Positions 1-6,189 of a stretch of 11,415 bases of DNA are shown in pieces; positions within the stretch are counted from its first letter, which is position 1; each line of letters starts with the position of its first letter. Location of the stretch: NCBI GenBank assembly GCA_021404985.1, contig QWHP01000042.1, positions 1 to 11,415 on the forward strand, written 5' to 3'. The translations under genes were made by a program, and so were the position numbers. This DNA comes from Actinobacteria bacterium ATB1. GTDB taxonomy: Bacteria; Actinomycetota; Acidimicrobiia; UBA2766. The notes beneath the pieces were generated by a model. It was not told the DNA's origin and made no database searches. It saw nothing but the letters and a program-made list of their open reading frames with translations.

Positions 1-146
1 TCCCCGTGGTCTACGAAGACCCCCGTCAGCGTCCCGGCGAACTCCTCGCGTCCGGCGAGCTGGGTTCCGGGGACGCCCCTGCCACCGTCACACTCGGCGC
101 GCTTCCCGGCCATGGTCGGGTCGAAGCCAGGACGTGCCGACAGCAT
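1..146 (-). CDS. unassigned protein, N-terminal 48 residues only
   Basis: A minus-strand reading frame starts with ATG at 146 and runs off the left edge of the window without a stop. The start is supported by a strong GAGGAGG ribosome binding site about 10 bases upstream, placed just after the stop of the nitronate-monooxygenase-like gene (171), which suggests co-transcription as the third gene of that operon. The visible protein begins MLSARPGFDPTMAGKRAE and continues through a Gly-rich stretch to GVFVDHG. A second in-frame ATG lies at residue 12. I do not recognise the family. MAGKRAE...GGRG superficially recalls an SDR N-terminus, but the TGxxxGxG pattern is absent. The position suggests a role in the same catabolic operon, and nothing more can be said. 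Confidence 0.5.
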   Translation of the reverse strand, partial: MLSARPGFDPTMAGKRAECDGGRGVPGTQLAGREEFAGTLTGVFVDHG

Positions 147-170
147 TCGGTGGCAACCTCCTCAGGCATT

Positions 171-1271
171 TCAGGAGATCTCACCGACCAGCCCTTCGAG
201 GGTGTCGAGTGCCTCCTCCACCATGTCGAACAGTATCTGACGGGCAGGTTTCATGGAAGTCACGAGCCCCACACCCTGGCCTGCGGCCTCGGTCATGAGG
301 TCCTCACGCCGCGAGTCGTTGCTTCCCTGGATGTAGTCGGCGCTCAGGAGCATCTGATACGGAGCGGGGAGGATCCCCGGCGCCTCGGGCTTGGACCACT
401 CCTCGGTCCACGGACAGCGCAGGACGCGCATCGTCATGCCCGAGATGGACCGGCTGTAGGACGTGTCCTCGACAGTCGCGCCGAGGAGTCTCTCCTTGAT
501 GATCATGTCCACGTCGGATTCCCGGGAGACGAGCCACTGGGTTCCCGACCACACACCGGAGGCACCCAGGCAGAGGGCCGCTGCGAGGTGGCGGCCCGTC
601 GTGACGCCGCCGGCGGCGATCACGGGAGTGTCACCGGCCATCGCCGCGACCTCGGGCACGATCGAGAACGTCCCGACCGAACCCGTGTGGCCGGCAGCGT
701 CGTAGCCCTGGGCGATGATCGCGTCCACGCCTGCCTCGATCTGGCGCTTGGCCTGCCTCGCCTTGCCGACGAGGCCGAACACGAGCATGTCTCGTTCGTG
801 CGCCGCGTCGAGGATGAACACGGGGCTGCCCAGGCCCGAGGCGATGACGGGGACCTCTTCGTCGAGGAGGACGTCGAGCTGTGCCCGGGCGAGCTCCTGG
901 TTCAGACCTCCCCAGGTGTGGAGGTCGACAGGCCCCTTTGGGTCCGGTACGTCGTACTTCTCCTTGATCTGCCGGGCGAACGCGATGTGGCTCTCCGGGA
1001 TGTCCGCCATGAGCTCATCGACCGAGCCGGCGGGCGGCACGGAGGCCGGTAGGACGAGGTCGATGCCGAACTTGCGGCCCTCGACGCGGTCTCGGATCCA
1101 GGCGATGTCGGCGGCGATGTCCTCGGGTGTGTGCATCGCCTCACCGAGGACGGCAAAGCCGCCCGCGTTGATCACGGCAACGGCGACGTCCTTGCAGTGC
1201 GTGAACGCGATCACCGGGTAATCGATCCCGAGCATGTCGCAGAGCTTCGTGCGCAGCGGGTCCTTCACCAT
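171..1271 (-). CDS. nitronate monooxygenase-like FMN-dependent TIM-barrel protein (NPD family)
   Basis: A 366-residue soluble flavoprotein of the 2-nitropropane dioxygenase / nitronate monooxygenase family. Members bind FMN in a TIM barrel. Besides true nitronate oxidases, the family includes enoyl reductase-like and steroid-catabolism enzymes. Visible family features are NAGGFAVLGE near residues 35-44, the AQGYDAAGHTG segment at 187-197 (conserved QG and GH of the FMN/active-site loop), AAGGVTTGR at 219-227 and GVWSGTQWL at 239-247 (phosphate-binding and barrel-closing motifs). The region around residues 73-130 is longer than in the shortest family members. The ATG start has AGGAG seven bases upstream. 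It lies 16 bp downstream of the SDR stop, so the two are probably one operon. In this catabolic context a reductase or oxidase acting on an acyl-CoA or ring intermediate is as likely as nitronate detoxification. The family call is firm; the substrate is unknown. Confidence 0.87.
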   Translation of the reverse strand: MVKDPLRTKLCDMLGIDYPVIAFTHCKDVAVAVINAGGFAVLGEAMHTPEDIAADIAWIRDRVEGRKFGIDLVLPASVPPAGSVDELMADIPESHIAFARQIKEKYDVPDPKGPVDLHTWGGLNQELARAQLDVLLDEEVPVIASGLGSPVFILDAAHERDMLVFGLVGKARQAKRQIEAGVDAIIAQGYDAAGHTGSVGTFSIVPEVAAMAGDTPVIAAGGVTTGRHLAAALCLGASGVWSGTQWLVSRESDVDMIIKERLLGATVEDTSYSRSISGMTMRVLRCPWTEEWSKPEAPGILPAPYQMLLSADYIQGSNDSRREDLMTEAAGQGVGLVTSMKPARQILFDMVEEALDTLEGLVGEIS

Positions 1272-1287
1272 GTGACTACTCCTGTGC

Positions 1288-2238
1288 TCAGGGGTTGGCA
1301 GTCTTGTTCAGCCTGGCCTGCCCGATGCCAGTCGCGGCCACGGCTTCCTCGGCACCGAGCGCTCCGGCGATGCCTCCCGGGAACACACCGTAGAGGGCGC
1401 GGACTGCGTCCGCCATCTCCTCCGCTTCCCACTGGCGTCCCGTCCTCGTGCGTGTGTCGACGATCCGCCATCCCTCGAGCCGGTCGCAGCGGCCACCCAT
1501 CATGTGGAACACCTGTCCCGTGACCCAGTGGGCGTCTTCCGAGGCGAGCCAGACGACCATCGGGCTCACGTTGTCGGGGGACATCGGGTCGAAGCCCTCG
1601 GGAGCGGGACCGATCAGGCTCTCGCTCATGCGCGTGCGGGCGGCGGGGGCGATGCAGTTCGACGTTACCCCGTACCTGGCCATCTCCATGGCGATCACCT
1701 GGCTCATGCCGGCGATGCCGGCCTTGGCGGCCGCGTAGTTGGCCTGGCCCGGGTTCCCGAAGAGGCCGGTCTGGGAGGTGGTCGAGATGATCCGGCCCGC
1801 CCGGGGGCGTCCGGCCTTGGCCTCTTCCCGCCAGTACGTGCAGGCGTGTCGAGTCGGGGCGAAGTGGCCCTTGAGGTGGACGTGGATCACCGAGTCCCAC
1901 TCGTCCTCGGTCATGTTGAAGATCGTCCGGTCCCGAAGGTTGCCCGCGTTGTTCACGAGGATGTCGAGGCCCCCGTACGTGTCGATCGCCTGGCGGATCA
2001 GCACCTCGGCCTCCGCGAAGTCCGCGCACGAGCCCACGTGTGGAACCGCCTCGCCGCCGGCCTCCTTGATCTCGGCAACTACTTCTTCGGCGATGGTGCC
2101 GCGTCCCTCGCCGCTGACGTCGGCACCGAGGTCGTTGACCACGACTCTCGCGCCGTGGGCGGCGAGCGCCAAGGCGTGGGAGCGACCCAAGCCCCGACCC
2201 GCGCCGGTCACGATCGCCGTCTTGCCCTCGAGCAGCAT
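1288..2238 (-). CDS. short-chain dehydrogenase/reductase (hydroxyacyl-CoA dehydrogenase-like)
   Basis: A classical NAD(P)-dependent SDR of 316 residues. It has the TGAGRGLG cofactor loop at residues 11-18, NDLGAD after the second strand (an acidic residue there usually favours NAD over NADP), NNAG at 96-99, the probable catalytic Ser155, and Tyr168/Lys172 in YAAAK. The N-terminus and the VTGAGRGLGRSHALALA region resemble SDRs of the peroxisomal multifunctional enzyme / 3-hydroxyacyl-CoA dehydrogenase type, so oxidation of a beta-hydroxyacyl-CoA or hydroxysteroid-like substrate is plausible but not proven. About 50 residues beyond the usual 250-260 form a C-terminal extension after the substrate loop. 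The start ATG has AGGAGG eight bases upstream. It is the first gene of the leftward operon, reading from the shared control region at 2239-2379. Confidence 0.88.
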   Translation of the reverse strand: MLLEGKTAIVTGAGRGLGRSHALALAAHGARVVVNDLGADVSGEGRGTIAEEVVAEIKEAGGEAVPHVGSCADFAEAEVLIRQAIDTYGGLDILVNNAGNLRDRTIFNMTEDEWDSVIHVHLKGHFAPTRHACTYWREEAKAGRPRAGRIISTTSQTGLFGNPGQANYAAAKAGIAGMSQVIAMEMARYGVTSNCIAPAARTRMSESLIGPAPEGFDPMSPDNVSPMVVWLASEDAHWVTGQVFHMMGGRCDRLEGWRIVDTRTRTGRQWEAEEMADAVRALYGVFPGGIAGALGAEEAVAATGIGQARLNKTANP

Positions 2239-2276
2239 TGGGTAACCCTCCTGCCTGGTCTCGTAGGAGCCAAGAC

Positions 2277-2350
2277 TGCCATATGGTGATACCCTACTAC
2301 CAAATGGTGAGGCATTCCGGCGGCGAGCAGGTCACTACCAAATGGTGAGG
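2277..2350. promoter_or_regulatory. operator-like repeat cluster between divergent operons
   Basis: The gap between the SDR and etfB carries two exact 17-bp copies of ACTACCAAATGGTGAGG at 2296-2312 and 2334-2350. A related third element, TGCCATATGGTGAT, lies at 2277-2290. The core ACCAAATGGT is an inverted repeat (ACCA, 2-bp centre, TGGT). CCA in the first and second elements is spaced 21 bp apart (two helical turns), and in the second and third 38 bp apart. A degenerate half-site, TGGTAG, follows at 2364-2369 on the etfB side. Repeated dyads between divergent catabolic operons are typical of TetR- or GntR-type repressor sites. No such regulator is encoded in the window, so the protein that binds is unknown. 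Confidence 0.7.
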
Positions 2351-2372
2351 ACTTAATGGCAAGTGGTAGCAT
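2343..2372 (+). promoter_or_regulatory. putative etfB promoter giving a leaderless transcript
   Basis: A TAGCAT hexamer at 2367-2372 has the TAnnnT shape of a -10 element and lies eight bases before the ATG at 2380. TGGTGA at 2343-2348 could be a weak -35 at 18-bp spacing. Transcription would then begin at or very near the ATG. This agrees with the lack of a ribosome binding site before 2380. The putative -35 lies inside the operator copy at 2334-2350, so repressor binding would block it. This is inference from pattern only. Confidence 0.4.
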
Positions 2373-2379
2373 GCTTCCC

Positions 2380-3192
2380 ATGCGGATAGTCGTATGTGTC
2401 AAGGAGGTCCTCGACCCCGACGCCGTCGGCGCCTACGCGCTCTCGGGCGGTCTCGTGGTCGGCGAGGACGGCAAGACGCTCACGCAGACAACGATCCCGA
2501 GGCTCATGAACGCCTACGACGAGCAGGCGATCGAGGCGGCGCTGCGGATCCGCGAGGGCGGAACCGAGTGCACGGTCTCGGTCGTCTCGGTGGGAGACGA
2601 CCTCACCACACTCTTGCGTCATGCCGTGGCGCTGGGTGTCGACGACGTCCACGAGATCAGACCTCCCGAGGACGAGCCCGACTGCCACGTGATCGCATCC
2701 CTCCTCGGGGCCTGGATCCGGACGAGCGGGGGTGCCGACCTCGTCCTTTGCGGGAGGCAGGCATCCGATGACGACCAGGGGGTCGTACCGGCACTGCTCG
2801 GTGAGATGCTCGGCATGCCCGTCGTGGCGGTGGCCCGAGCGGTCGAGATCACGGAGCGCGCGTCGGTCATGGTCACCACCGTGACGCCCGACGGCGACGA
2901 GACCGCCGAGGCCGCCCTGCCCGCTGTCGTGACGATCAGCAACGAGCTCGGCGAGCCCCGCTATCCGACCATGCCGATGCGGATGGCGGCCCGCCGCGTG
3001 AACCCCGAGGTCGTCGAGCCTGACAGCATCTCCGAGGGCGCGGACCTGGCACCCCGGGTGCGCCTCGTCCGCCAGTACGTGCCCACGGTCAAGGGCGAAT
3101 GTGTCCTCATCGAGGGGGACGGGCCGGCCGCGCAGGCGACGCGTCTCGTCGAGGCCCTCGTCGGGGACCGCGTTCTCCAAGGGAGGCCGTGA
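2380..3192 (+). CDS. electron transfer flavoprotein beta subunit (EtfB/FixA family)
   Basis: A 270-residue EtfB-type protein. EtfB pairs with EtfA to carry electrons from acyl-CoA dehydrogenases to the membrane quinone pool through ETF:quinone oxidoreductase. It binds AMP in housekeeping ETFs. Seen here are MRIVVCVKEVLDPD at the N-terminus, the family motif NAYDEQAIEAALR at 44-56, DLVLCGRQASDDDQGVVPALLGE at 120-142 (nucleotide-binding region), and the signature DGDETAEAALPAVVTIS followed by EPRYPTMPMRMAAR. I chose ATG 2380 because family members begin MKIVVxVK and no residues are expected before it. In-frame ATGs at 2356 and 2371 would add 8 or 3 residues, and the 2356 start has a GAGG five bases upstream. 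First gene of the rightward operon; its stop overlaps the etfA start by one base. No acyl-CoA dehydrogenase lies beside it in this window. Confidence 0.9.
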   Translation: MRIVVCVKEVLDPDAVGAYALSGGLVVGEDGKTLTQTTIPRLMNAYDEQAIEAALRIREGGTECTVSVVSVGDDLTTLLRHAVALGVDDVHEIRPPEDEPDCHVIASLLGAWIRTSGGADLVLCGRQASDDDQGVVPALLGEMLGMPVVAVARAVEITERASVMVTTVTPDGDETAEAALPAVVTISNELGEPRYPTMPMRMAARRVNPEVVEPDSISEGADLAPRVRLVRQYVPTVKGECVLIEGDGPAAQATRLVEALVGDRVLQGRP

Positions 3193-4187
3193 TGAGCGCA
3201 CCAGTGGTCGTCTGCACCTGGCAGGGTGCGGGGGACGACGTCGCCGAGGAGACTGCGGCCGCTCTCACCCTCGGACGCAGGGTTGCCGCCGAGAGCGGCA
3301 CCGAGCTTCGATGGCTCGTGCTGGGCCCTGCGCCGGAGGACCTCGTCGAGACCGCTCGGTCGCACGGCGTGACCGTCGTGGACACGTTCGGGGATGCGCG
3401 CCTCGAGTCCCCCGGCCCGGATGCCGTGGTGGAGGCGGTCGCCAGGTACTCGGCCTCCAGGCCTGCAGCGCTGATCGTCTTCAACCAGCACTTCGGGACG
3501 CGATTCGTGGTTCCCCGTGTTGCGGGCCGGATCGACGCCGCAGTCGTCATGAACTGCACCGACGTCGAGCTTGCCGAATCGGGTGGGTTCTTGGTGACGG
3601 CGGCGGCTTACGGGGGTGACACCCGGGCCGTGTACGCACCCGATCCGGAGCGCACGTGCGTCGTGGCACTCCTCGCGAACGCGGTCCTGCCCGAGCCTGT
3701 GGAGACGCCGGCACAGGCACCCCCCGTCGAGGACGTGGACATCGACGTCGCGGGTGTGGAGGAGCGCGTCCGGATCGTCGAGCAGGCCCGGAGCGAGGGC
3801 CCGCGTCTCGAGGACGCCGAGATCATCGTCGCGGGGGGCCGGGGTCTCGGTTCCCCTGAGAACTTCAAACTCGTCGAGGAGCTCGCGGAGACCCTCGGGG
3901 GCATGGCCGGGGCATCCCGGCCGATCGTCGACGAAGGCTGGACGGATTCCGCCCATCAGGTCGGGCTCACCGGGAGGATCACCCGGCCAGCCCTCTACGT
4001 GGCGGCCGGCATCTCGGGTGCAACCCAGCACATGGCGGGGTGCTCGGCGGCGAAGACGATCGTCGCGATCAACACCGACCCCGACGCTGCGATCTTCCGC
4101 TACGCCAAGTACGGAATCGTCGGCGACTGCCTCGAGGTCCTACCAGAGATGATCCGCGCAGTGAGGGAGGCAGGTGTGGCACGATGA
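3192..4187 (+). CDS. electron transfer flavoprotein alpha subunit (EtfA/FixB family)
   Basis: A 331-residue EtfA, the FAD-binding partner of the preceding EtfB. The N-terminal Rossmann-like half (residues 1-165) is divergent. The C-terminal FAD domain is clear: AGGRGLGSPENF at 214-225, GASRPIVDEGW at 240-250 (conserved SR that contacts the flavin), and the EtfA signature LYVAAGISGATQHMAGC from 268, leading to VAIN at 291-294 and IFRYAKYGIVGD at 301-312. One signature position is unusual: T279 stands where Ile or Val is normal before QH. The ATG overlaps the etfB stop by one base (TGATG) and is preceded by GGGAGG, so translation is probably coupled. A dedicated ETF pair in a thiolase operon suggests electrons come from one particular CoA-ester dehydrogenation rather than general beta-oxidation. 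Confidence 0.91.
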   Translation: MSAPVVVCTWQGAGDDVAEETAAALTLGRRVAAESGTELRWLVLGPAPEDLVETARSHGVTVVDTFGDARLESPGPDAVVEAVARYSASRPAALIVFNQHFGTRFVVPRVAGRIDAAVVMNCTDVELAESGGFLVTAAAYGGDTRAVYAPDPERTCVVALLANAVLPEPVETPAQAPPVEDVDIDVAGVEERVRIVEQARSEGPRLEDAEIIVAGGRGLGSPENFKLVEELAETLGGMAGASRPIVDEGWTDSAHQVGLTGRITRPALYVAAGISGATQHMAGCSAAKTIVAINTDPDAAIFRYAKYGIVGDCLEVLPEMIRAVREAGVAR

Positions 4188-4624
4188 CCCAAGGACAGGC
4201 CCCGGCGGTCGAGGGTCTCTTCTCCGAAGACGGCGGGACGGCACGCCTCCTCGGCAGCCGGTGCGGGACCTGCGGGACCGGCTACTTCCCCAAGTCCGGT
4301 CTCTGCCACAACCCCGCCTGCGACCGGTCCGACATGTCCGATGCAGCCTTCGGTCCGGCGGGAACGCTGTGGAGCTACTCGGTTCAGAACTACCCGCCAC
4401 CCCCTCCCGCTCGGTACGACGAGCCCTACGAGCCCTACGCGCTCGGTGTCGTCGATCTCGACGACGGGCTCCGGGTCGTCGGCAGGATGGACGTGGCCGG
4501 CCCCGAGTCACTCGTGGCCGGCGCTCGGATCGAGATCGTGATCGGTCCCATCGCTCATGACGAAGACGGGACAGAGCTGGTGAGCTGGAAGTTCCGGCCG
4601 GCCGAGGAGGGTCGCGATGCGTGA
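4184..4624 (+). CDS. DUF35 zinc-ribbon/OB-fold protein (thiolase partner)
   Basis: A 146-residue DUF35 protein. The rubredoxin-like zinc ribbon has four cysteines at positions 27, 30, 41 and 46 (CGTC, then CHNPAC), followed by an OB-fold half (about 60-135) with the FGPAGTLWSYSVQNYPPPP and YALGVVDLDDGLRVVGR segments typical of the family. DUF35 proteins form tight complexes with thiolase-like subunits. Known examples are archaeal acetoacetyl-CoA thiolase, the steroid aldolase Ltp2 with ChsH2, and benzoylsuccinyl-CoA thiolase BbsAB. They bind or position the CoA ester. The start overlaps the etfA stop by four bases (ATGA), and the stop overlaps the thiolase start by eight bases, so subunits of one complex are likely made together. 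The family and pairing are well supported; the substrate is not known. Confidence 0.88.
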   Translation: MTQGQAPAVEGLFSEDGGTARLLGSRCGTCGTGYFPKSGLCHNPACDRSDMSDAAFGPAGTLWSYSVQNYPPPPPARYDEPYEPYALGVVDLDDGLRVVGRMDVAGPESLVAGARIEIVIGPIAHDEDGTELVSWKFRPAEEGRDA

Positions 4625-5795
4625 CGTCGCAGTCATGGGCGTCGGGATGCACGCCTGGGGGAAGTTTCCCGAGACCTCGGTGACGGAGCTCTGCCGCGTC
4701 GCGGTGGAGGCAGCCCTCGCCGACGCCGCTATCGGCTGGCGGGACGTCGAGGCCGTCGCCGCGGCGAGCTCGCGGTTCTCCGGCGGCAAGGGCTGGGGCC
4801 TGAACGGCAACGACGTCGTCGAGGACATGGGTTCCACCGGGATCCCCGTCTACAACATGTCCGCCGGCTGCGCCGCAGGGGGCAACGCGTTCAACGTCGG
4901 CCATGCCTTGGTTGCCGGTGGCATGCACGACGTCGTTCTCGTCGTCGGAGGCGAGAAGATGCCCAAGGGATTCATCCAGACCTCGGGTGTCGAGGAGGAG
5001 ACCGACCCCGAATACCTACGCCAGAGGTGCGTCGGCATGCCGGGACCGGCCTTCTGGGCGCTCCTCTGCCGGCGCCGCATGGACGAGCTCGGGACGACCG
5101 AGGAACAGCTCGCGCGCGTCGCCGTGAAGGCCCACGAAGTCGGCAGGCACAACGAGAACGCAAGGTTCCGTCAGGAGTTCACCGTCGAGGACGTCCTCGG
5201 TTCTGCCCTGGTGAGCGATCCGCTGCGCCTGTACGAGATCTGTCCTGTCAGCGACGGCGCCGCTGCGGCGATCATCTGCTCTGCCGATGCAGCGCGAAGG
5301 ATCGGCGGGGATCCAGTCTGGATTGCCGGCAGTGCCGTGGCCACGGCCCGCTTCGACGACGGGCTGCCCAGGGGTCTCGCAGGCATCGTTCCCACGGGCA
5401 TGGCGCACCACAGTGAAGCGGCCATGGCGGTCTCGAAGGCACTCGCCCAGGCCGGGGCAGAGCCCGGCGACCTCGACCTCGTCGAGCTCCAGGACAACAC
5501 CGTGTACTACGAGCTCGCGTTCCCCGAGGAATGGGGGCTGTGCAAGCCGGGTGAGGCCGAGCACCTTCTCGAGGCAGGCGAGACGCTTCCGACGGGCAGG
5601 ATGCCGATAAACCCCAGCGGCGGCTTCCTCTGCTTCGGCGAGGCGACGACCGCGATGGGTGTGTTCCAGGTGTGCGAGGTCACCTGGCAGCTTCGTGGCC
5701 AGGCAGGAGCGCGCCAGGTACCGGACGCCAAGCTCGGACTCGCCCAGACTCTCGGACTCGGCGGCAACGGGACGGCTGTTGTGCTCAAACGCTGA
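4617..5795 (+). CDS. thiolase-like protein (SCP-x/lipid-transfer type) with altered active site
   Basis: A 392-residue thiolase-fold protein. The nucleophilic Cys is kept as C85 in NMSAGCAAGGNAF, and the SDGAAAAII segment at 212-220 and NPSGG at 332-336 are family landmarks. Other catalytic positions differ. The HDCF-type motif reads ELQDNTVYYE (Q292-D293), the usual GHP reads CFGEATTAMG (C339, E342), and the C-terminal CxGGGxG reads LGLGGNG (L379). It therefore lacks both catalytic histidines and the second cysteine of a standard thiolase. Such divergence is seen in thiolase-like proteins that work with a DUF35 partner, which may be retro-aldolases or unusual thiolases. The preceding DUF35 gene overlaps it, so the two probably form a complex. 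Y297 and Y298 lie near the lost histidine and could matter. It ends the operon; the reaction is unassigned. Confidence 0.86.
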   Translation: MRDVAVMGVGMHAWGKFPETSVTELCRVAVEAALADAAIGWRDVEAVAAASSRFSGGKGWGLNGNDVVEDMGSTGIPVYNMSAGCAAGGNAFNVGHALVAGGMHDVVLVVGGEKMPKGFIQTSGVEEETDPEYLRQRCVGMPGPAFWALLCRRRMDELGTTEEQLARVAVKAHEVGRHNENARFRQEFTVEDVLGSALVSDPLRLYEICPVSDGAAAAIICSADAARRIGGDPVWIAGSAVATARFDDGLPRGLAGIVPTGMAHHSEAAMAVSKALAQAGAEPGDLDLVELQDNTVYYELAFPEEWGLCKPGEAEHLLEAGETLPTGRMPINPSGGFLCFGEATTAMGVFQVCEVTWQLRGQAGARQVPDAKLGLAQTLGLGGNGTAVVLKR

Positions 5796-5807
5796 AGGAC
5801 CCATACT
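5779..5807 (+). promoter_or_regulatory. putative promoter for the DUF488 gene
   Basis: TTGTGC at 5779-5784 and CATACT at 5802-5807 are spaced 17 bp apart and resemble -35 and -10 hexamers. They overlap the end of the thiolase gene. The -10 ends eight bases before the ATG at 5816, which has no correctly spaced ribosome binding site, so a leaderless transcript would fit. Pattern-based only. Confidence 0.35.
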
Positions 5808-5815
5808 CGCCGCGC

Positions 5816-6189
5816 ATGATGAGTGCACCATTCGAGCTGCGCCGAGCCTACGTTCCTCCCGATCCAAGGGACGGATTGGGGACGGATTGCGCGTCCCCGT
5901 CGACCGCCTCTGGCCCAGGGGAGTCGCCAAGTCCGTGGCACGCGTCGACGAGTGGCTGCGGGATCTGGCTCCGAGCGACGAACTGCGGCGCTGGTTCGGT
6001 CACGACCCGGCGCGCTGGGACGGGTTCCGGTCCCGCTACCGCCGGGAGCTCGAGTCCCACGTCGAGGAGGTGGCCCACCTCGTCGACCTCTGCCGGAAGG
6101 GCCGGGTCACGCTCGTCTACGGCGCCAAGGACGAGCCACACAACAACGCCGTTGTCCTGCGCGAGGTCCTCGAGTCACGTCTCACCTGA
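5816..6189 (+). pseudogene. DUF488 (YeaO-like) gene frameshifted by an 11-bp tandem duplication
   Basis: The N-terminal part, from ATG 5816 or 5819, reads MSAPFELRRAYVPPDPRDG and matches the start of DUF488 proteins. The rest, in another frame, reads DGLRVPVDRLWPRGV, then DELRRWFGHDPARWDGFRSRYRREL and VTLVYGAKDEPHNNAVVLREVL, all DUF488 landmarks. The two halves are separated by GGGACGGATTG repeated twice in tandem (5868-5878, 5879-5889). Removing one copy gives PRDGLRVPVDRLWPRG in a single frame and a protein of about 120 residues, the usual size for the family, so the lesion is a +11 slip. YeaO-like proteins have no settled biochemical role. The gene may be a recent pseudogene, reversibly switched, or an assembly artefact. 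Translation of the second half alone from a TTG near 5887 is possible but would lose the N-terminal strand. Confidence 0.85.
5868..5889 (+). repeat. exact 11-bp tandem duplication inside the DUF488 gene
   Basis: GGGACGGATTG occurs twice head to tail, at 5868-5878 and 5879-5889, with no mismatch. The length is not a multiple of three, so it shifts the reading frame. A short exact tandem copy is the expected product of replication slippage and could revert by loss of one unit. Confidence 0.95.

Noticed and set aside
6..1052. Long open plus-strand frame (348 codons) opposite the nitronate-monooxygenase-like gene
   Set aside because: It is antisense to a well-supported family member, rich in Arg, Gly, His and Asp as expected of a GC-rich shadow frame, and shows no recognisable domain.
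2353..4031. Overlapping minus-strand frames of 282 and 356 codons opposite etfB and etfA
   Set aside because: Both lie antisense to clear ETF subunits; composition is Arg/Asp/His-rich and no motif was found.
171..5795. Assignment to a named steroid or toluene pathway, with ipd, ltp or bbs gene symbols
   Set aside because: The families overlap with those loci, but the residues and the gene order do not match any one pathway closely enough to justify symbols.
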